Below are positions 22,321 to 32,999 of a stretch of 64,000 nucleotides of DNA, in pieces. Positions within the stretch are counted from its first letter, which is position 1; every line of letters begins with the position of its first letter. The DNA is taken from NCBI GenBank assembly GCA_007570785.1, contig ML661902.1:1535044-1599043 (forward strand), in the 5' to 3' direction. Made by a program: the position numbers and the translations under genes. Source of the DNA: Antilocapra americana (taxonomy: Eukaryota > Chordata > Mammalia > Artiodactyla > Antilocapridae). The notes beneath the pieces are model-generated. The model was given only the letters and a program-made list of their open reading frames with translations. It had not been told where the DNA came from and ran no database searches.

Positions 22321-23090
22321 ATACTTTGTTGTTACAATTCCCAAATAATAAAGCATATATGTTATAAGTGTACAGTTCATTCAAATAGTTTTTAAAAAAA
22401 AAAAAAAAAACTATACATCCATGTAACTACCACCTAGGCCAATACATAGAACATTTCTATCACCCTAGAAACTTCCTTCATGCCTCTTTCATATCAATCC
22501 TCCAAGGAAACCACTGTTCTAATTTTTATCACCATAGCTTAGTTTTGCATGTTCTAGAATTGTAGCTACATGGAAGCACACAGTATGGTCTTTTTCCTGT
22601 CTGGCATCCTTCTCTCAACACAATATCCTTGAGATTTATCCACTTGTGGTGTGTATCACTGGTGTGGTGCTTTATATTGCTGAATAGCATTCCACTGTAT
22701 AAATATAAATATATGTATTATATAGCCATTCATCTGTTGATAAATATTCTGACATCATTTTTAACAAGTCTCTGTGTGAAGATATCTTCTCATTTTTCTA
22801 GGACTACTGGGCCATGGGCAAGATGTGTTTGTAAGGAGATGCCAAACTTTTTCAAAGTAGTTGTTATCACTTTACTTTCCTACCAATAGTTTATGAAATT
22901 TCCACATGATTTCTAGCAGTAATATTTTCACTCTCTTTACATTTCAGTAATTCTAGAGTGAGCTTTTGAGGTTTTACAATAGTCTGATGACTAATAAATT
23001 TAAGCATTTCTCCATGGGCTTATTGGTGTTTACATATTTATGTGAAGTGTGTTTTCAAGAGTTTTTATTTGCTTTAAGAGAGAAAAATGA
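22321..23090 (-). mobile_element. Old L1 (L1M-type) 3' UTR region, minus strand
   Basis: Reverse-strand old L1 motifs are recognisable: 'taagtgtacagttcattcaa', 'ccatgtaactaccacctagg', 'ctagaattgtagctacatgg', 'tgctgaatagcattccactg', 'agccattcatctgttgataa', 'agtttatgaaatttccacat'. An A17-type run lies at about 22394-22410. It is non-coding. Confidence 0.7.
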
Positions 23091-23120
23091 GAATACAAAG
23101 AGCATAAAGCCAAGCATCAG

Positions 23121-23468
23121 GACTTTACTGGTGGCCTAGTGGCTAAGAATCTGCCTGCCAATGCAGGGGACACAGGTTCAATCCCTGGTCCAGGAAGATT
23201 CCAAATGCCTCGGGGCAACTAAGCCCATGTGCCACAAGTACTTAGCTTACATTCTAGATCCCTTGTGCCACAACTACTAAACCCATGTGCTGCAGCTACT
23301 GAAGCCTACATGCCAGGAGCCTGTGCTCCGCAATGAGAGAAGCCATTACAATGAGAAGCCTATACATTGCCACAAAGAGGAGAGCCCCTACTCGTGGCAA
23401 CTAGAGAAAGTCCAGGCACAGAAACAAAGACCCAACACAGTCAAAAATAAAACAAAATTTTTAAAAAG
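23121..23468 (+). mobile_element. CHR-type tRNA-derived SINE (cetartiodactyl)
   Basis: The head 'actttactggtggcctagtg' is followed by 'gaatctgcctgccaatgc' and the repeated 'gcaactaagcccatgtgcc' / 'ccacaactactaaacccatg' modules of CHR SINEs, then an A-rich end. The flanks AGCCAAGCATCAG (23108-23120) and AGCCAAGAATCAG (23469-23481) are a 13-bp TSD with one mismatch. Confidence 0.85.
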
Positions 23469-23481
23469 AGCCAAGAATCAG

Positions 23482-25960
23482 TTATAAGAAAAAAGATCAA
23501 CATGTAGAAGAGCAATAAAATTTAAAAAGTTCCTGATAAGAAACATAGTATATCAAAAGTATAATTTATAGAACCCAAATACTGGATTAATGACATATCT
23601 GCTTTTCAAATTATGTTGGTTAAGAGCTCAAAAACACTTGGTCTTTACTACTGATAGAATAATTTCAACAATGTCCAGAAAATCTTGGTTGATTACTTAA
23701 AATAGACCAAAATCATTTTTATATTATAGGTTCACCTTTCCTGATTTTGAAATTGCATGAAATTTTGTATATGTTCCCCCAGCATATATCCAAAGTGAAA
23801 TATACAGTGTGTGAAACATGATGCAGATGAAATTAGTTATGCTATGTAGCTAAAATCAAATGACTTTTCTGAATTTCAAAAAAGCTTGTTTTTAAAGAAT
23901 ATAGGAAGAAAGTACACATAATTGATGTTAAATAAGACTAAATATAATATTTCTCAAAAGCTAGCAAAAGAATTACCTGTATCATAAATTTGAGAATAAA
24001 AATTTTTAATCTGAGTTTAATGATAATTTAACACTTGCATTTTGCCATTTTGCAGTCAGCTTCTTAAAAAAAACCTTTCAAATATAATATGCTTTCTATA
24101 AAAACAGGCAATATAAAATTTTTAATTTTTAAAATTGATGTCTGGTTGTAATGATACCATAATTTAAATGCAAACCTAATCCATAAATGGTAGCAGTAAA
24201 CAAAGCAGAAGTGAAGGATTTGTTTCAGTTAGAGTTTACTTTCCTTGACATATTGAGTTGCCTCAACTACTCACCCACAACCATATCATAAAATCAAATG
24301 TTCATGTGTTACTTAAGGTGTTATTTTCAGCTATATGCAGTGGACCACAGAAAAATTAAGTTTCACAAGTACAAAGTTCGGCTGCTTTCTCATTCCATTC
24401 CTTCTGTGGCAAAGAGTATTCCCAAAATCAAATGAATAAAGAAGAGAATTATAGTCTGTATTTTGGGATTGTTAAAGGTTTCTCTGTTTCTGACAGTTTG
24501 GCTTTCTTTTGTCATTTTCTCACTTAAATGTTGTAAACTCAGAAAGTGCTAAGCTAAGACTCTTTATGTAGTGTTACACATGCCGTAAGACAATATTATT
24601 TTACCATGTCAAAGTTGTTGGCACCATTTGGAGCACATCTATCATCAAAGCTCAATTAAATGGAGTCTTTCTATCTTCAACTAAAACAAACTGTTTACTT
24701 AGATTTGCTCAGTGTTTACTTCGCAAGAGGTAGAAGACCCAAATAGCACAGGAATATAGGTGTCTGGGGATATACCCGGGGTCAAAAAATTTAACCCAGA
24801 GAAGGAGGCCTTCTTCTTTGCTTGAACAAGAGACTTTCTTTTTCTTTTGCCAAGTAAATGGCAGCATTATAATGCTATTCATACCTCACTGGTGTCCTAA
24901 CAATTCCTCTATTCACACTGAAAAGGGATATATTCTCTTTGTTGCAAAGTATTAAATTTGTCCCTAGAGATTAGTGTATAGGCAGTTTTAAAGAATGAAA
25001 CAGGATTAGATAAGGTTTCTTTACTAAGAAAGAGTTCTGAAACAGTGCAGCAGAAAACCCTCTTGCATTACTTGTACCGAAAAAAAAAAAATCCTTTGTT
25101 TTAACACTTAAAATCACAAGTCACATTTATTAAATTATTAGTTGACAAAATGTTTCTTTGTGGAGTTTTCTGAAAGGTAAGTTACAAATAGAAAAAATTT
25201 GACGCTTGCCTTAATTGTATTTGAAATTTTATATCTTTGAAATTCCTCTATGGCATTTATAATTTAAATCCATTCTAAGAGATGATATAAAAAAGATTAT
25301 ATTAATTGTAGCTACCTGCTCAAGTATTTAGAATGTTTCTGCCTTTCTTAGTGATATTTAGAAGGGATGAAAACTATATCATACATCCACTGAAGTCAGC
25401 CAACATTTCTGAAGTGTAAAAGTGTCAAAATTTTGTCGAGGGTAGTTATTTAAAATATGACGGTGGTTCATTTGGGTTCCATTTACTTGTTCATAGTTAA
25501 TAACATTGTTTACCATAGAAAGACATGATTGAATATTATCATCAAGTTTCCAAAAGAAGCACAAGATAGATTTTCTTCAGAAAGAAAAAAAAATAGCCTG
25601 TAATAATATACTATGTATTTAGGAAATAATTTTAAGGCTACAGACCTTCTCTAATTCCTTGTAAAGCTGCTATGTGATTGCACGTTAAAGTGTGTGTGTG
25701 TGTGTGCACCTTTATTTTACATGGTAGGGTAGATATTGAGCAAAAGCCTTTCTAGGCTACAGTAGTTTCTTTTGGTTTTGACCATTTATCCACTAGCCAC
25801 ATGGAAAACTTTCATTATAATAAAAAGGAAAGATTTGCAATTAAGACCCCTGATTTTGTTATAAGTTTAAAACAACCTTAATTTAAGGCTAAAGATTATG
25901 TTTCTGCCATTATGTACAGATTTCAAAGCTTACAAGAGAAAAGAATTGAAAATATAAGAT
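23482..25960. other. Unassigned AT-rich DNA
   Basis: No gene or named repeat is seen. It holds an A-run at 25080-25091 and a (GT)n tract at about 25690-25706. Confidence 0.5.
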
Positions 25961-26049
25961 TTCTCCTCACATTAAAAAAAAAAAAAACTCTGCGTGCTGA
26001 TGGCACCTTGTCATCTGAAAACCAGGAAACCTTCTGCATACACTTTTCC

Positions 26050-26430
26050 TTTTTCACATTGCTGCCAGGTTATCAATCTTCCCATGGCACAGTTCTGCTC
26101 ATGTCAGGCCCGGCTACAAACTATTTGTTGTTTCCCACTGTCTCTAGAACAAAATCCAGACTCTTTGGCTTAATGTTCAAAGCTTTCTACAATCTTTCTC
26201 TAAACTTCCCACTGCCACTTTTCTGAGTTAATTCTGTACCAGGCGCACTGACACCCCCTCCCTAAACACCCTCCACTGTATCCTTAACAAGTTCCTAGAC
26301 GTATCATGTGCTTTGGGGCTTTCACAGCATCACTTATGTGGTTCTTGCTCTCTATCCATCCTTTCAGTTTTCACATAGACTATTTCACCTTTCACCTGTG
26401 AGTATCTTACTACAATAAATATTTGCTGGT
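26050..26430 (+). mobile_element. L2 LINE 3' region (old)
   Basis: L2-like order: 'tttcccactgtctctagaac' with 'aaaatccagactctttggct', 'ttcaaagctttctacaatct', 'tcccactgccacttttctg', then the later L2 blocks. A 67-codon open stretch here is an accident of C/T-rich L2 sequence, not a gene. Confidence 0.65.
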
Positions 26431-26452
26431 CTGCTTCTGATAAATACTACTG

Positions 26453-26671
26453 TGCACGTGCATGCTAAGTCACTTCAGTTGTGTCCAACTCTGCAACCCT
26501 GTATAGCCTGCCAGGTTCCTCTGTCCATGGGATTCTTCAGGCAAGAATACTGCAATAGGTTGCCATGCTCTTCTCCAGGGGATCTTGCTGACCCAGGGAT
26601 CAACCGGCGTCTCTTAAGTTTCCTACATTGTCAGGCAGGTTCCTTACCACTGGCACCACCGAGGAAGCCCC
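26453..26671 (-). mobile_element. Bov-A-type SINE, minus strand
   Basis: It runs from 'cacgtgcatgctaagtcac' to 'ggcaccaccgaggaagccc'. The flanks AAATACTACTG (26442-26452) and AAATACCACTG (26672-26682) are an 11-bp TSD with one mismatch. Confidence 0.9.
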
Positions 26672-26929
26672 AAATACCACTGCACTGGGCTATAATATGA
26701 AGACGTTCTGACATAATGCTCCTTGCCTGCATGGAAAGTCAGAGTCATGTTAAGGCAGCTTTGTTATTTTTCAGGCCAATAAAATTACTATATTTGCTTC
26801 TGCTTGCTCAATGGCTCTGGAATGTTTTTTGTGTTTCCTCTGATTTCCACTTACTCTTTCTAGTTCAAAATAGAAAAAAAAAGTTAACTATTTTTACAAA
26901 TATAATTGATGTGGAATAATTGTAAGTGA

Positions 26930-27056
26930 GACTTCCCTGGTGGCTCAGGAGGTAAAGAATCTGTCTGCAATGCAGGAGATTCATATTCGATCCCTGGGTC
27001 AGGAAGATCCCTTAGAAAAGGGAATGGATACCCACTTGAGTATCCTTGCCTGGAGT
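26930..27056 (+). mobile_element. Bov-tA SINE, 3'-incomplete
   Basis: The head ('gacttccctggtggctcagg') and body run as far as 'tatccttgcctggag' and then stop. The rest of the SINE is missing on both sides of the adjoining BovB, apart from 'tggagaatt' at 27425-27433. The loss therefore probably predates the BovB insertion. Confidence 0.85.
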
Positions 27057-27060
27057 ATAG

Positions 27061-27424
27061 TTGTTGTTATTCAGTCGCTAAGTTGTGTCCAACTCTTTGT
27101 GTCCCCATGAACTTCAGCACCCCAGGCTTCCCTGTCCTTCCCTAACTCTCAGAGTTTGCTCAAATTCATGCCCACTGAGTTGTTGATACTGTCCAACCAT
27201 CTCAGCCTCTGTTGCCCCCTTCTCTTGACCTCAGTCTTTCCTAGCATCAGGGACTTCTCCAATGAGTCAGCTCTTCACATCAAGTGGCCAAAGCATTGAA
27301 GCTTCAGCCCTTCCAATGAACTTTCAGGGTTGATTTCCTTTAGGATTGACTGGTTTGATCTCCTTTAGTCTAAGGGACTCTCAAGAGTCTTCTCCAGCAC
27401 CACAATTCAAAAGCATCAATTCTT
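27061..27424 (-). mobile_element. BovB LINE end, minus strand
   Basis: It begins 'ttgttattcagtcgctaag' and ends at 'caattcaaaagcatcaattc'. It is about 360 bp and 5'-truncated. The flanks TGGAGTATAGTTGTT (27051-27065) and TGGAGAATTTAGTAGTT (27425-27441) look like a decayed TSD that overlaps the broken end of the preceding SINE. Confidence 0.88.
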
Positions 27425-27441
27425 TGGAGAATTTAGTAGTT

Positions 27442-28094
27442 ACATGAAAATAAACATCTGGAAATTTGCAAATACTTAGATGCTAAACTAGATTTATTTT
27501 CCATATGTTCCTCTTGATTTTGAGGTCATAGAAATAGAATCCTGTGGTTTGAGGTAAATTTTATCACTTTCTAACATTTTTATGAATATTGCCCACTTTT
27601 GCATATCTCTTCCTCAAATTACATTTTGAATATTCTGTATTAATTTGGACTATTTCTGGGACAGTAACCTTTGACAACTTTTGAAAAACACAACTAAAGT
27701 AAATGAAATAAAAAATGAACAGATATTAGATGTAAAAGAGAAAGGAAAGATTTGAATAAATGAGTATCAATCATTATAGAAAAGTATAGGACATATAGAA
27801 AAGTATAGGACACACTCATAGGACAATATTTACTGTGACAAGGATGACCCTGCCATGAGACTGGTCAGTGGGATTGTTGGGTTGTGGATAATGATGCTGT
27901 TGTTTTTTCCTCCAGATTTAAGACTTCAAGAACCATGGAACTATAAGGGGAAAAGTCCTAACATAATACTACTTTCAACGCTTAACTTACAGAGTTTCGA
28001 CTCAGTTTTGCATTTAAAGAGAAAATTATGCTAAAGTAATATGATAAAACATACATGCTTTTCATTTCAGGGCTCTCAGAACTAAATGTACAAT
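27442..28094. other. Unassigned DNA
   Basis: No gene or named repeat is seen apart from the 19-bp tandem duplication at 27775-27812. Confidence 0.45.
27775..27812. repeat. Perfect 19-bp tandem duplication
   Basis: TATAGAAAAGTATAGGACA occurs twice head to tail (27775-27793 and 27794-27812) without mismatch, which implies a recent slippage event. Confidence 0.95.
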
Positions 28095-28215
28095 GTCTCC
28101 TACTGTGATCCTAACACAGCCACCTTAGAGATGAGGAAACTCGCACCCAAAAGCCTTGCTCAAGTTAACAGAGTCAGCTTACGGTAAATCAAGCCTATAA
28201 TTAAGCTAGTTCCAC
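28095..28215 (+). mobile_element. MIR SINE (old)
   Basis: The MIR core order is visible: 'gatcctaacacagccacct', 'tagagatgaggaaactcgc', 'ccttgctcaagttaacagag'. Confidence 0.65.
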
Positions 28216-28647
28216 ATCGCATCTGATTTCTTTATCTCAAACTACATTTGAAGTCCTCTTTGTCTAGGCCAGATGGATAACTGGATTTTGCACTACACAT
28301 ATTTTTATATAGTTTACCACGGTTTAGTTTTCCAAAGAGATTTTTGGGCAAATCGAAGATAGTTCCTCCTGCAGCCATGCTACTTGAAATTTGTATATAA
28401 AATCAGTTGACCCATCAACTTGATTTTGGAAGGCAGCATCAAATTTCTAAGTAACAAACTGAAAATAATAGAAAGAAGACTAATATGTTCTCTGAAATGC
28501 TTTTCCATCATCCAAAGGCTTTTAAGTGATGGACACTATTACTTTTATAATTCTAATAGCAGGTACCATTTATTGGGCGTTTCCAATATGCCATACATTG
28601 TGCTCCTTACATATACAAACTTATTTTATCACTTCAGTGATACAAAG

Positions 28648-28832
28648 GGAAGCATTTGGGTGGCAGAGTGGTAATCCAATGCAGGAGATGCAAGAGATAT
28701 AGGTTTGGTCCCTGGGTCTGGAAGACCCCTGAACAGGAAATGGCAACCCACTCTAGTATTCTTGCCTGGAAAATTCCATGGACAAAAGGAATCTGGCAGG
28801 ATCCATGAGTCACAAAGAATCAGACATGACTG

Positions 28833-28864
<32 letters not shown>
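28648..28864 (+). mobile_element. Bov-tA/Bov-A SINE with expanded CA tail
   Basis: The head is at about 28650 ('ttgggtggcagagtggtaat'), the body follows through 'gtattcttgcctggaaaatt', and the end is 'cagacatgactgag'. The tail is a (CA)15 run at 28835-28864. The natural 'gagcacaca' ending of this SINE type appears to have seeded the microsatellite. Confidence 0.88.
28835..28864. repeat. (CA)15 microsatellite
   Basis: This is an uninterrupted CA dinucleotide run at the 3' end of the SINE, likely variable in length between individuals. Confidence 0.97.
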
Positions 28865-28867
<3 letters not shown>

Positions 28868-29059
28868 GCTCAGAGAACTCATGTGATAAATCCAAATTCA
28901 CTCTGTTGAGATCTGAGATCCAGGTATTTTATTTACCTGAAACTCAATTTTTTACTGCTTAAAACTACTAAAACTAATACTATAAACCTTTTAAATAAGC
29001 TGACATATGTCAGAAATGTTTGTATTATCAGAATATTAAAAACTAAATTTGATCTCCTT

Positions 29060-29705
29060 TTCAACCTTCATAACAACTATTTGAGAATAGGTATCATCAT
29101 GTCCATTTTCCTGTGAGAATAAGAAAATTTTGAAAAGTTACACACTGTCCTCAAGATTACTTGGTATATATACACAATGGAATATTACTCAGCATTAAAA
29201 AAAAATTCATTTGAAGCAATTCTACTCAGATGGACGAAACTGGAGCCCATTATCCAGAGTGAAGTAAGCCAGAAGCAAAAACAACAATACAGTATATTAA
29301 CACATATATATGGAATTTAGAAAGACAGTAATGAGAACCCAACATGGGAGACAACAAAAGGAACGCAGATGTATAAAATAGACTTGTGGACTTTGTGGAT
29401 GAGGGTAAGGGTGGGATGATATGGGAGAAGGGCATTGAAGCATGTTAATTGTCATGTGTCTAATCAATTGCCAGCCCAGGATTGATGCTCGGGACTGGTG
29501 CAGCGAGATTTCCCGGGGGGGAGGGAGGAGGGAGGGGGGACCCGGAGGGGAAGCATATGTAAACCCATGGTGATATCATAACAATGTATGGCAAAAAAAA
29601 TAAAAAAAAAAAAAAAAAAAAAGATTACTTGGTTAGCAAGAGGCAAAAACAAGTTGTCAGCCTAGGAAGACTGTCTTCATCCATTACTCTATACTGCCTC
29701 TCATG
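29060..29705 (+). mobile_element. MIR SINE split by a young L1
   Basis: The left part, 'caaccttcataacaactatt' to 'cacactgtcctcaagattac', is the MIR centre. The right part after the L1 ('ttagcaagaggcaaaaac' to 'actctatactgcctctc') is the MIR end. Removing the L1 and one TSD restores a colinear MIR. Confidence 0.7.
29166..29620 (+). mobile_element. Young L1 3' end with perfect TSD
   Basis: It is a 5'-truncated ruminant L1 of 455 bp, from 'atatatacacaatggaatat' through 'gaagtaagccagaagcaaa', 'atgatatgggagaagggc' and a G-rich 'gggagggaggagggagg' tract to an A-rich tail (~29595-29620). The TSD AAGATTACTTGGT is perfect (29153-29165 and 29621-29633). 'GGT' at the left junction is also present in the L1 sequence, so the 5' join shows 3-bp microhomology. 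It encodes no protein. Confidence 0.95.
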
Positions 29706-29739
29706 ATCTCCTTATCTGTAGGAACACATAGCTATTCTT

Positions 29740-29990
29740 TAGATGCATTAACCAGGAGAGTAGATGTAATGCGTTGTAACAAACAATCCAGAATTTCAAT
29801 GCCTTACAACAGATAGTTATTTCTCACTCATAGTCTCTGTCCTTTGTAGCTGTGCTTTTGTAATCAATGTGTGTAACAGGATCCAGGTAACAGGGCAGCC
29901 ACTATCCATACCTGGTCTCATGGGCAAAGGGGCAAAAACAAAAAACAAAACAGAGGCATAGACGATCATGTGCTGGTTTTTAAACTTCTA
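29740..29990 (-). mobile_element. Possible MaLR/MLT1-like LTR fragment
   Basis: The sequence 'gcgttgtaacaaacaatcca' with 'atgccttacaacagatagtt' and 'atttctcactcatagtctct' resembles the reverse of an old MaLR-type LTR end. No internal genes are present. The family name is a guess. Confidence 0.35.
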
Positions 29991-30493
29991 CCTGGAGGTT
30001 ATATGGCCTGAGTCCTGCCAGGTGAGGATAAATAATGCTTTCTTGGTGACTGGCTCCCCAGAGACAGAAATCTGACTGTTTGGGGAATAGCTGACCGGGT
30101 ATTTGGTACAGTACTGCCAGGATATGCATATCCGTGCATATGCAGGATACAAGTGTGTTTTATGACTCTGGTTCTTCAGACAACCTCAGATCTTAGACTA
30201 CCATAGGAAAAGACAGAAGTTAGTGGAGAAACTTTAATGAATAAAGAAATAAAAAATCATCTGATGGGATAATATAACAATCCTCACTAGTATAATTTAT
30301 AGCTGTAAATTCACAATTGATAGCCTAAGTATTTCTTTTACTGGAGTAAGGGGAGTTGTGTTTGTAAGAAGATACTGAGTAAGGAGAGTAGATATTGTCA
30401 GATCCTGCTGGTAAGTGGACAGATATCTACTACATTATTTAGAATAGAAAAAAAAGGCAAAAAATATAAATAAGCAGCAATACAAAATGGATT

Positions 30494-32252
30494 GAGTTCA
30501 GTTCAGTTGCTCAGTTGTGTCCTACTCTTTGCAACCCCATGAACTGCAACAGCCAGGCCTCCCTATCCATCACAAACCCATGGCCACTAAGTCAATGATG
30601 TCATCCATCCATCTCATCCTCTGTCATCCCTTTCTCCTCCTGCCCTCAATCTTTCCCAGCATCAGGATCTTTTCCAATGAGTCAGCTCTTCACATCAGGT
30701 GGCCAAAGTATTGGAGTTTCGGCTTCAACATCAGTCCTTCCAATGAACACTCAGGACTGATCTCCCTTAGGATGGACTGGTTGGATCTCCTTGCAGTCCA
30801 AGGGACTCTCAAGAGTCTTCTCCAACACCACAGTTCAAAAGCATCAATTTTTTGGCACTCAGCTTTCTTTATAGACCAACTCTCACATCCATACATGACC
30901 ACTGGAAAAACCATAGCCTTGACTAGACGAATCTTTGTTGGCAAAGTAATGTCTCTGCTTTTTAATATGCTATCTTGGTTGGCCATAATCTTCCTTCCAA
31001 GGGGTAAGCATCTTTTAATTTCATGGCTGAAATCACCATCTGCAGTGATTTTGGAGCCCAGAAAAATAAAGTCAGCCACTGTTTCCCCATCTATCTGCCA
31101 TGAACTGATGGGACCGGATGCCATGATCTTAGTTTTCTGAATGTTGAGCTTTAAGCCAACTTTTTCACTCACCTCTATCACTTTTAGCAAGAGGCTCTTT
31201 AGTTCTTCCTCGCTCTCTGCCATAAGGGTGGTGTCATCTGCATATCTGAGTTTGATATTTCTCCCAGCAATCTTGTTCCAGCTTGTGCTTCCTCCAGCCC
31301 AGAGTTTCTCATGATGTACTCTGCATATAAGTTAACTAAGCAGGGTGATTATATATAGCCTTGACGTACTCCTTTTCCCATTTGGAACCAGTCTGTTGTT
31401 CCATGTCCATTTCTAACTGTTGCTTCCTGACCTGCATACAGGTTTCTCAAGAGGCAGGTCAGGTGGTGTGGTATTCCCATCTCTTTCAGAATTTCCCACA
31501 GTTTGTTGTGATCCACACAGTCAAAGACTTTGGCATAGTCAATAAAGCAGAAACAGATGATTTTCTGGAACTCTCTTGCTTTTTTGATGATCCAGTGGAT
31601 GTTGGCAATTTGATCTCTGGTTCCTCTGCCTTTTCTAAAACTAGCTTGAACATCTGGAAGTTCACGGTTCACGTATTGCTGAAGCCTGGCTTGGAGAATT
31701 TTAAGCATTAATTTACTAGCGTGTGAGATGAGTGCAATTGTGTGGCAGTGTGAGCATTCTTTGGCATTGTCTTTCTTTGGGATTGGAATGAAAATTGACC
31801 TTTTCCAGTCCTGTGGCCACTGCTGAGTTTTCCACATTTCCTGGCATATTGAGTGCAGTGCTTTCACAGCATCATCTTTCAGGATTTGAAATAGCTCAAC
31901 TGGAATTCCATCACCTCCACTAACTTTGTTCATAGTGATGTTTCCTAAGGCCCACTTGACTTCACATTCCAGGATGGCTGGCTCTAGGTGAGTGATCACA
32001 TCATCGTGATTATCTGGATCATGAAGATCTCTTTTGTACAATTCTTTTGTGTATTCTTGCCATCTCTTCTGAATATCTCTGCTTCTGTTAAGTCCCTACT
32101 ATTTCTGTCCTTTACTGAGCCCATCTTTGCATGAAATGTTCCCTTGGTATCTCTAATTTTCTTCAAGAGAACTCTAGTCTTTCCCATTCTTTTGTTTTCC
32201 TCTATTTCTTTGCACTGATCACTGAGGAAGGCTTTCTTATCTCTCCTTGACA
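30494..32252 (-). mobile_element. BovB LINE, longest uninterrupted copy (~1.76 kb)
   Basis: The 3' end is at the left ('gagttcagttcagttgctc'). The element reads leftward from about 32252 ('ctccttgac') through the whole reverse transcriptase and C-terminal region. It is roughly the 3' 55-60% of a full BovB, with the endonuclease domain lost by 5' truncation. 'acaaaatggatt' at the left and 'ataaatggaatt' at the right may be a decayed TSD. It is the best-preserved copy in the window. Confidence 0.93.
30690..32041 (-). pseudogene. BovB reverse transcriptase, nearly intact but broken
   Basis: In an active BovB this polyprotein provides reverse transcriptase for target-primed insertion in the nucleus. 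Two long open stretches remain. The first (32041 down to 31349, 230 codons) holds, in order, 'GGDGIPVELF', 'DWKRSIFIPIPKKDN', 'FRKGRGTRDQIANI', the motif-A block 'FCFIDYAKVFDCVDH' with its aspartate, and 'GVRQGYI'. It ends at a TAA where other copies read Leu ('YILSP'). The second (31223 down to 30690, 177 codons) carries the C-terminal region, including 'MVFPVVMYGCESW'. Between them the catalytic box 'LRYADDTTLM' is intact (about 31217-31252, minus), but it is separated from the first stretch by that stop and at least one small deletion near 31260-31290. Confidence 0.88.
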
Positions 32253-32259
32253 ATTGTCT

Positions 32260-32999
32260 ATAAATGGAATTCTATACAGCAAAGCAAAATGATCAGAATG
32301 TAATGACACAGAAACTACTAGTGATAGAGTAGAAAAAAAAATCAGGTTATAAAACAATATTATTGTAGGAAAGGCATATATTAGAAAAATCACCAAACCA
32401 TTCAGTTTTCCTTGATTTTTTTTTCTTTTAGAAAAATCCTTTTTTTCATGGAGGCATTCAAGGAAGGAGTAACTTTACAAATTTTCTATACTGAATACTT
32501 AATACATTTCAAAAGAAACTAATGTGTGAATTAAAAAAATAAATTTTTAAAACATAAGTAATAGCCTGTGAAGTCCAGTAAATACCTAATAAAATTGTTT
32601 TTAATAATAAAAAAGTTAAATTCAGATAACTTAATAATCTGCCAGAGCAGTCAAGAGACAATTAGTGATCTTTCATAATCATTTAGTACACTTTCCACTG
32701 AATACTTGACTCACATTTCACTCCATCCTCAGACTCATCATCACTACAAAGGCTTACATAATCCCCCTACACCTACTAACTCTGAGCTCCACATCAGTTG
32801 GGAATGATTTATTCTTTTCTCTCCCACTGCACTATCAGCTAACTGGTAGCACAGGAGCAAGCCTATTCCTCTTACTATCCTCCGGCTAATATTCCTGACT
32901 CTGGACTTCTCCATGCCTATCTGTTCTCCACACTGCAGGCAGAGTTCCTTTGATGAAATACAACTTGAAATGATAAGTTTTGAGAATTCTTTATTTCCT
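32260..32999. other. Unassigned DNA
   Basis: No gene or named repeat is seen. Part of it (32700-32950) is richer in C/T. Confidence 0.45.

Larger units (their letters stand above)
28545..28930 (+). mobile_element. MIR SINE split by a Bov-tA
   Basis: The left part ('ggtaccatttattgggcgt', 'gccatacattgtgctcctta') is MIR. After the inserted SINE the sequence resumes with 'gaggctcagagaactcatg' and a MIR-like right part to about 28930. This is recognised by colinearity; the right part is weak. Confidence 0.55.

Noticed and set aside
30517..31140. 207-codon open frame on the + strand, among the longest in the window
   Set aside because: It lies wholly antisense to the well-preserved BovB reverse transcriptase C-terminal part on the minus strand. 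The apparent coding length is a shadow of that element.
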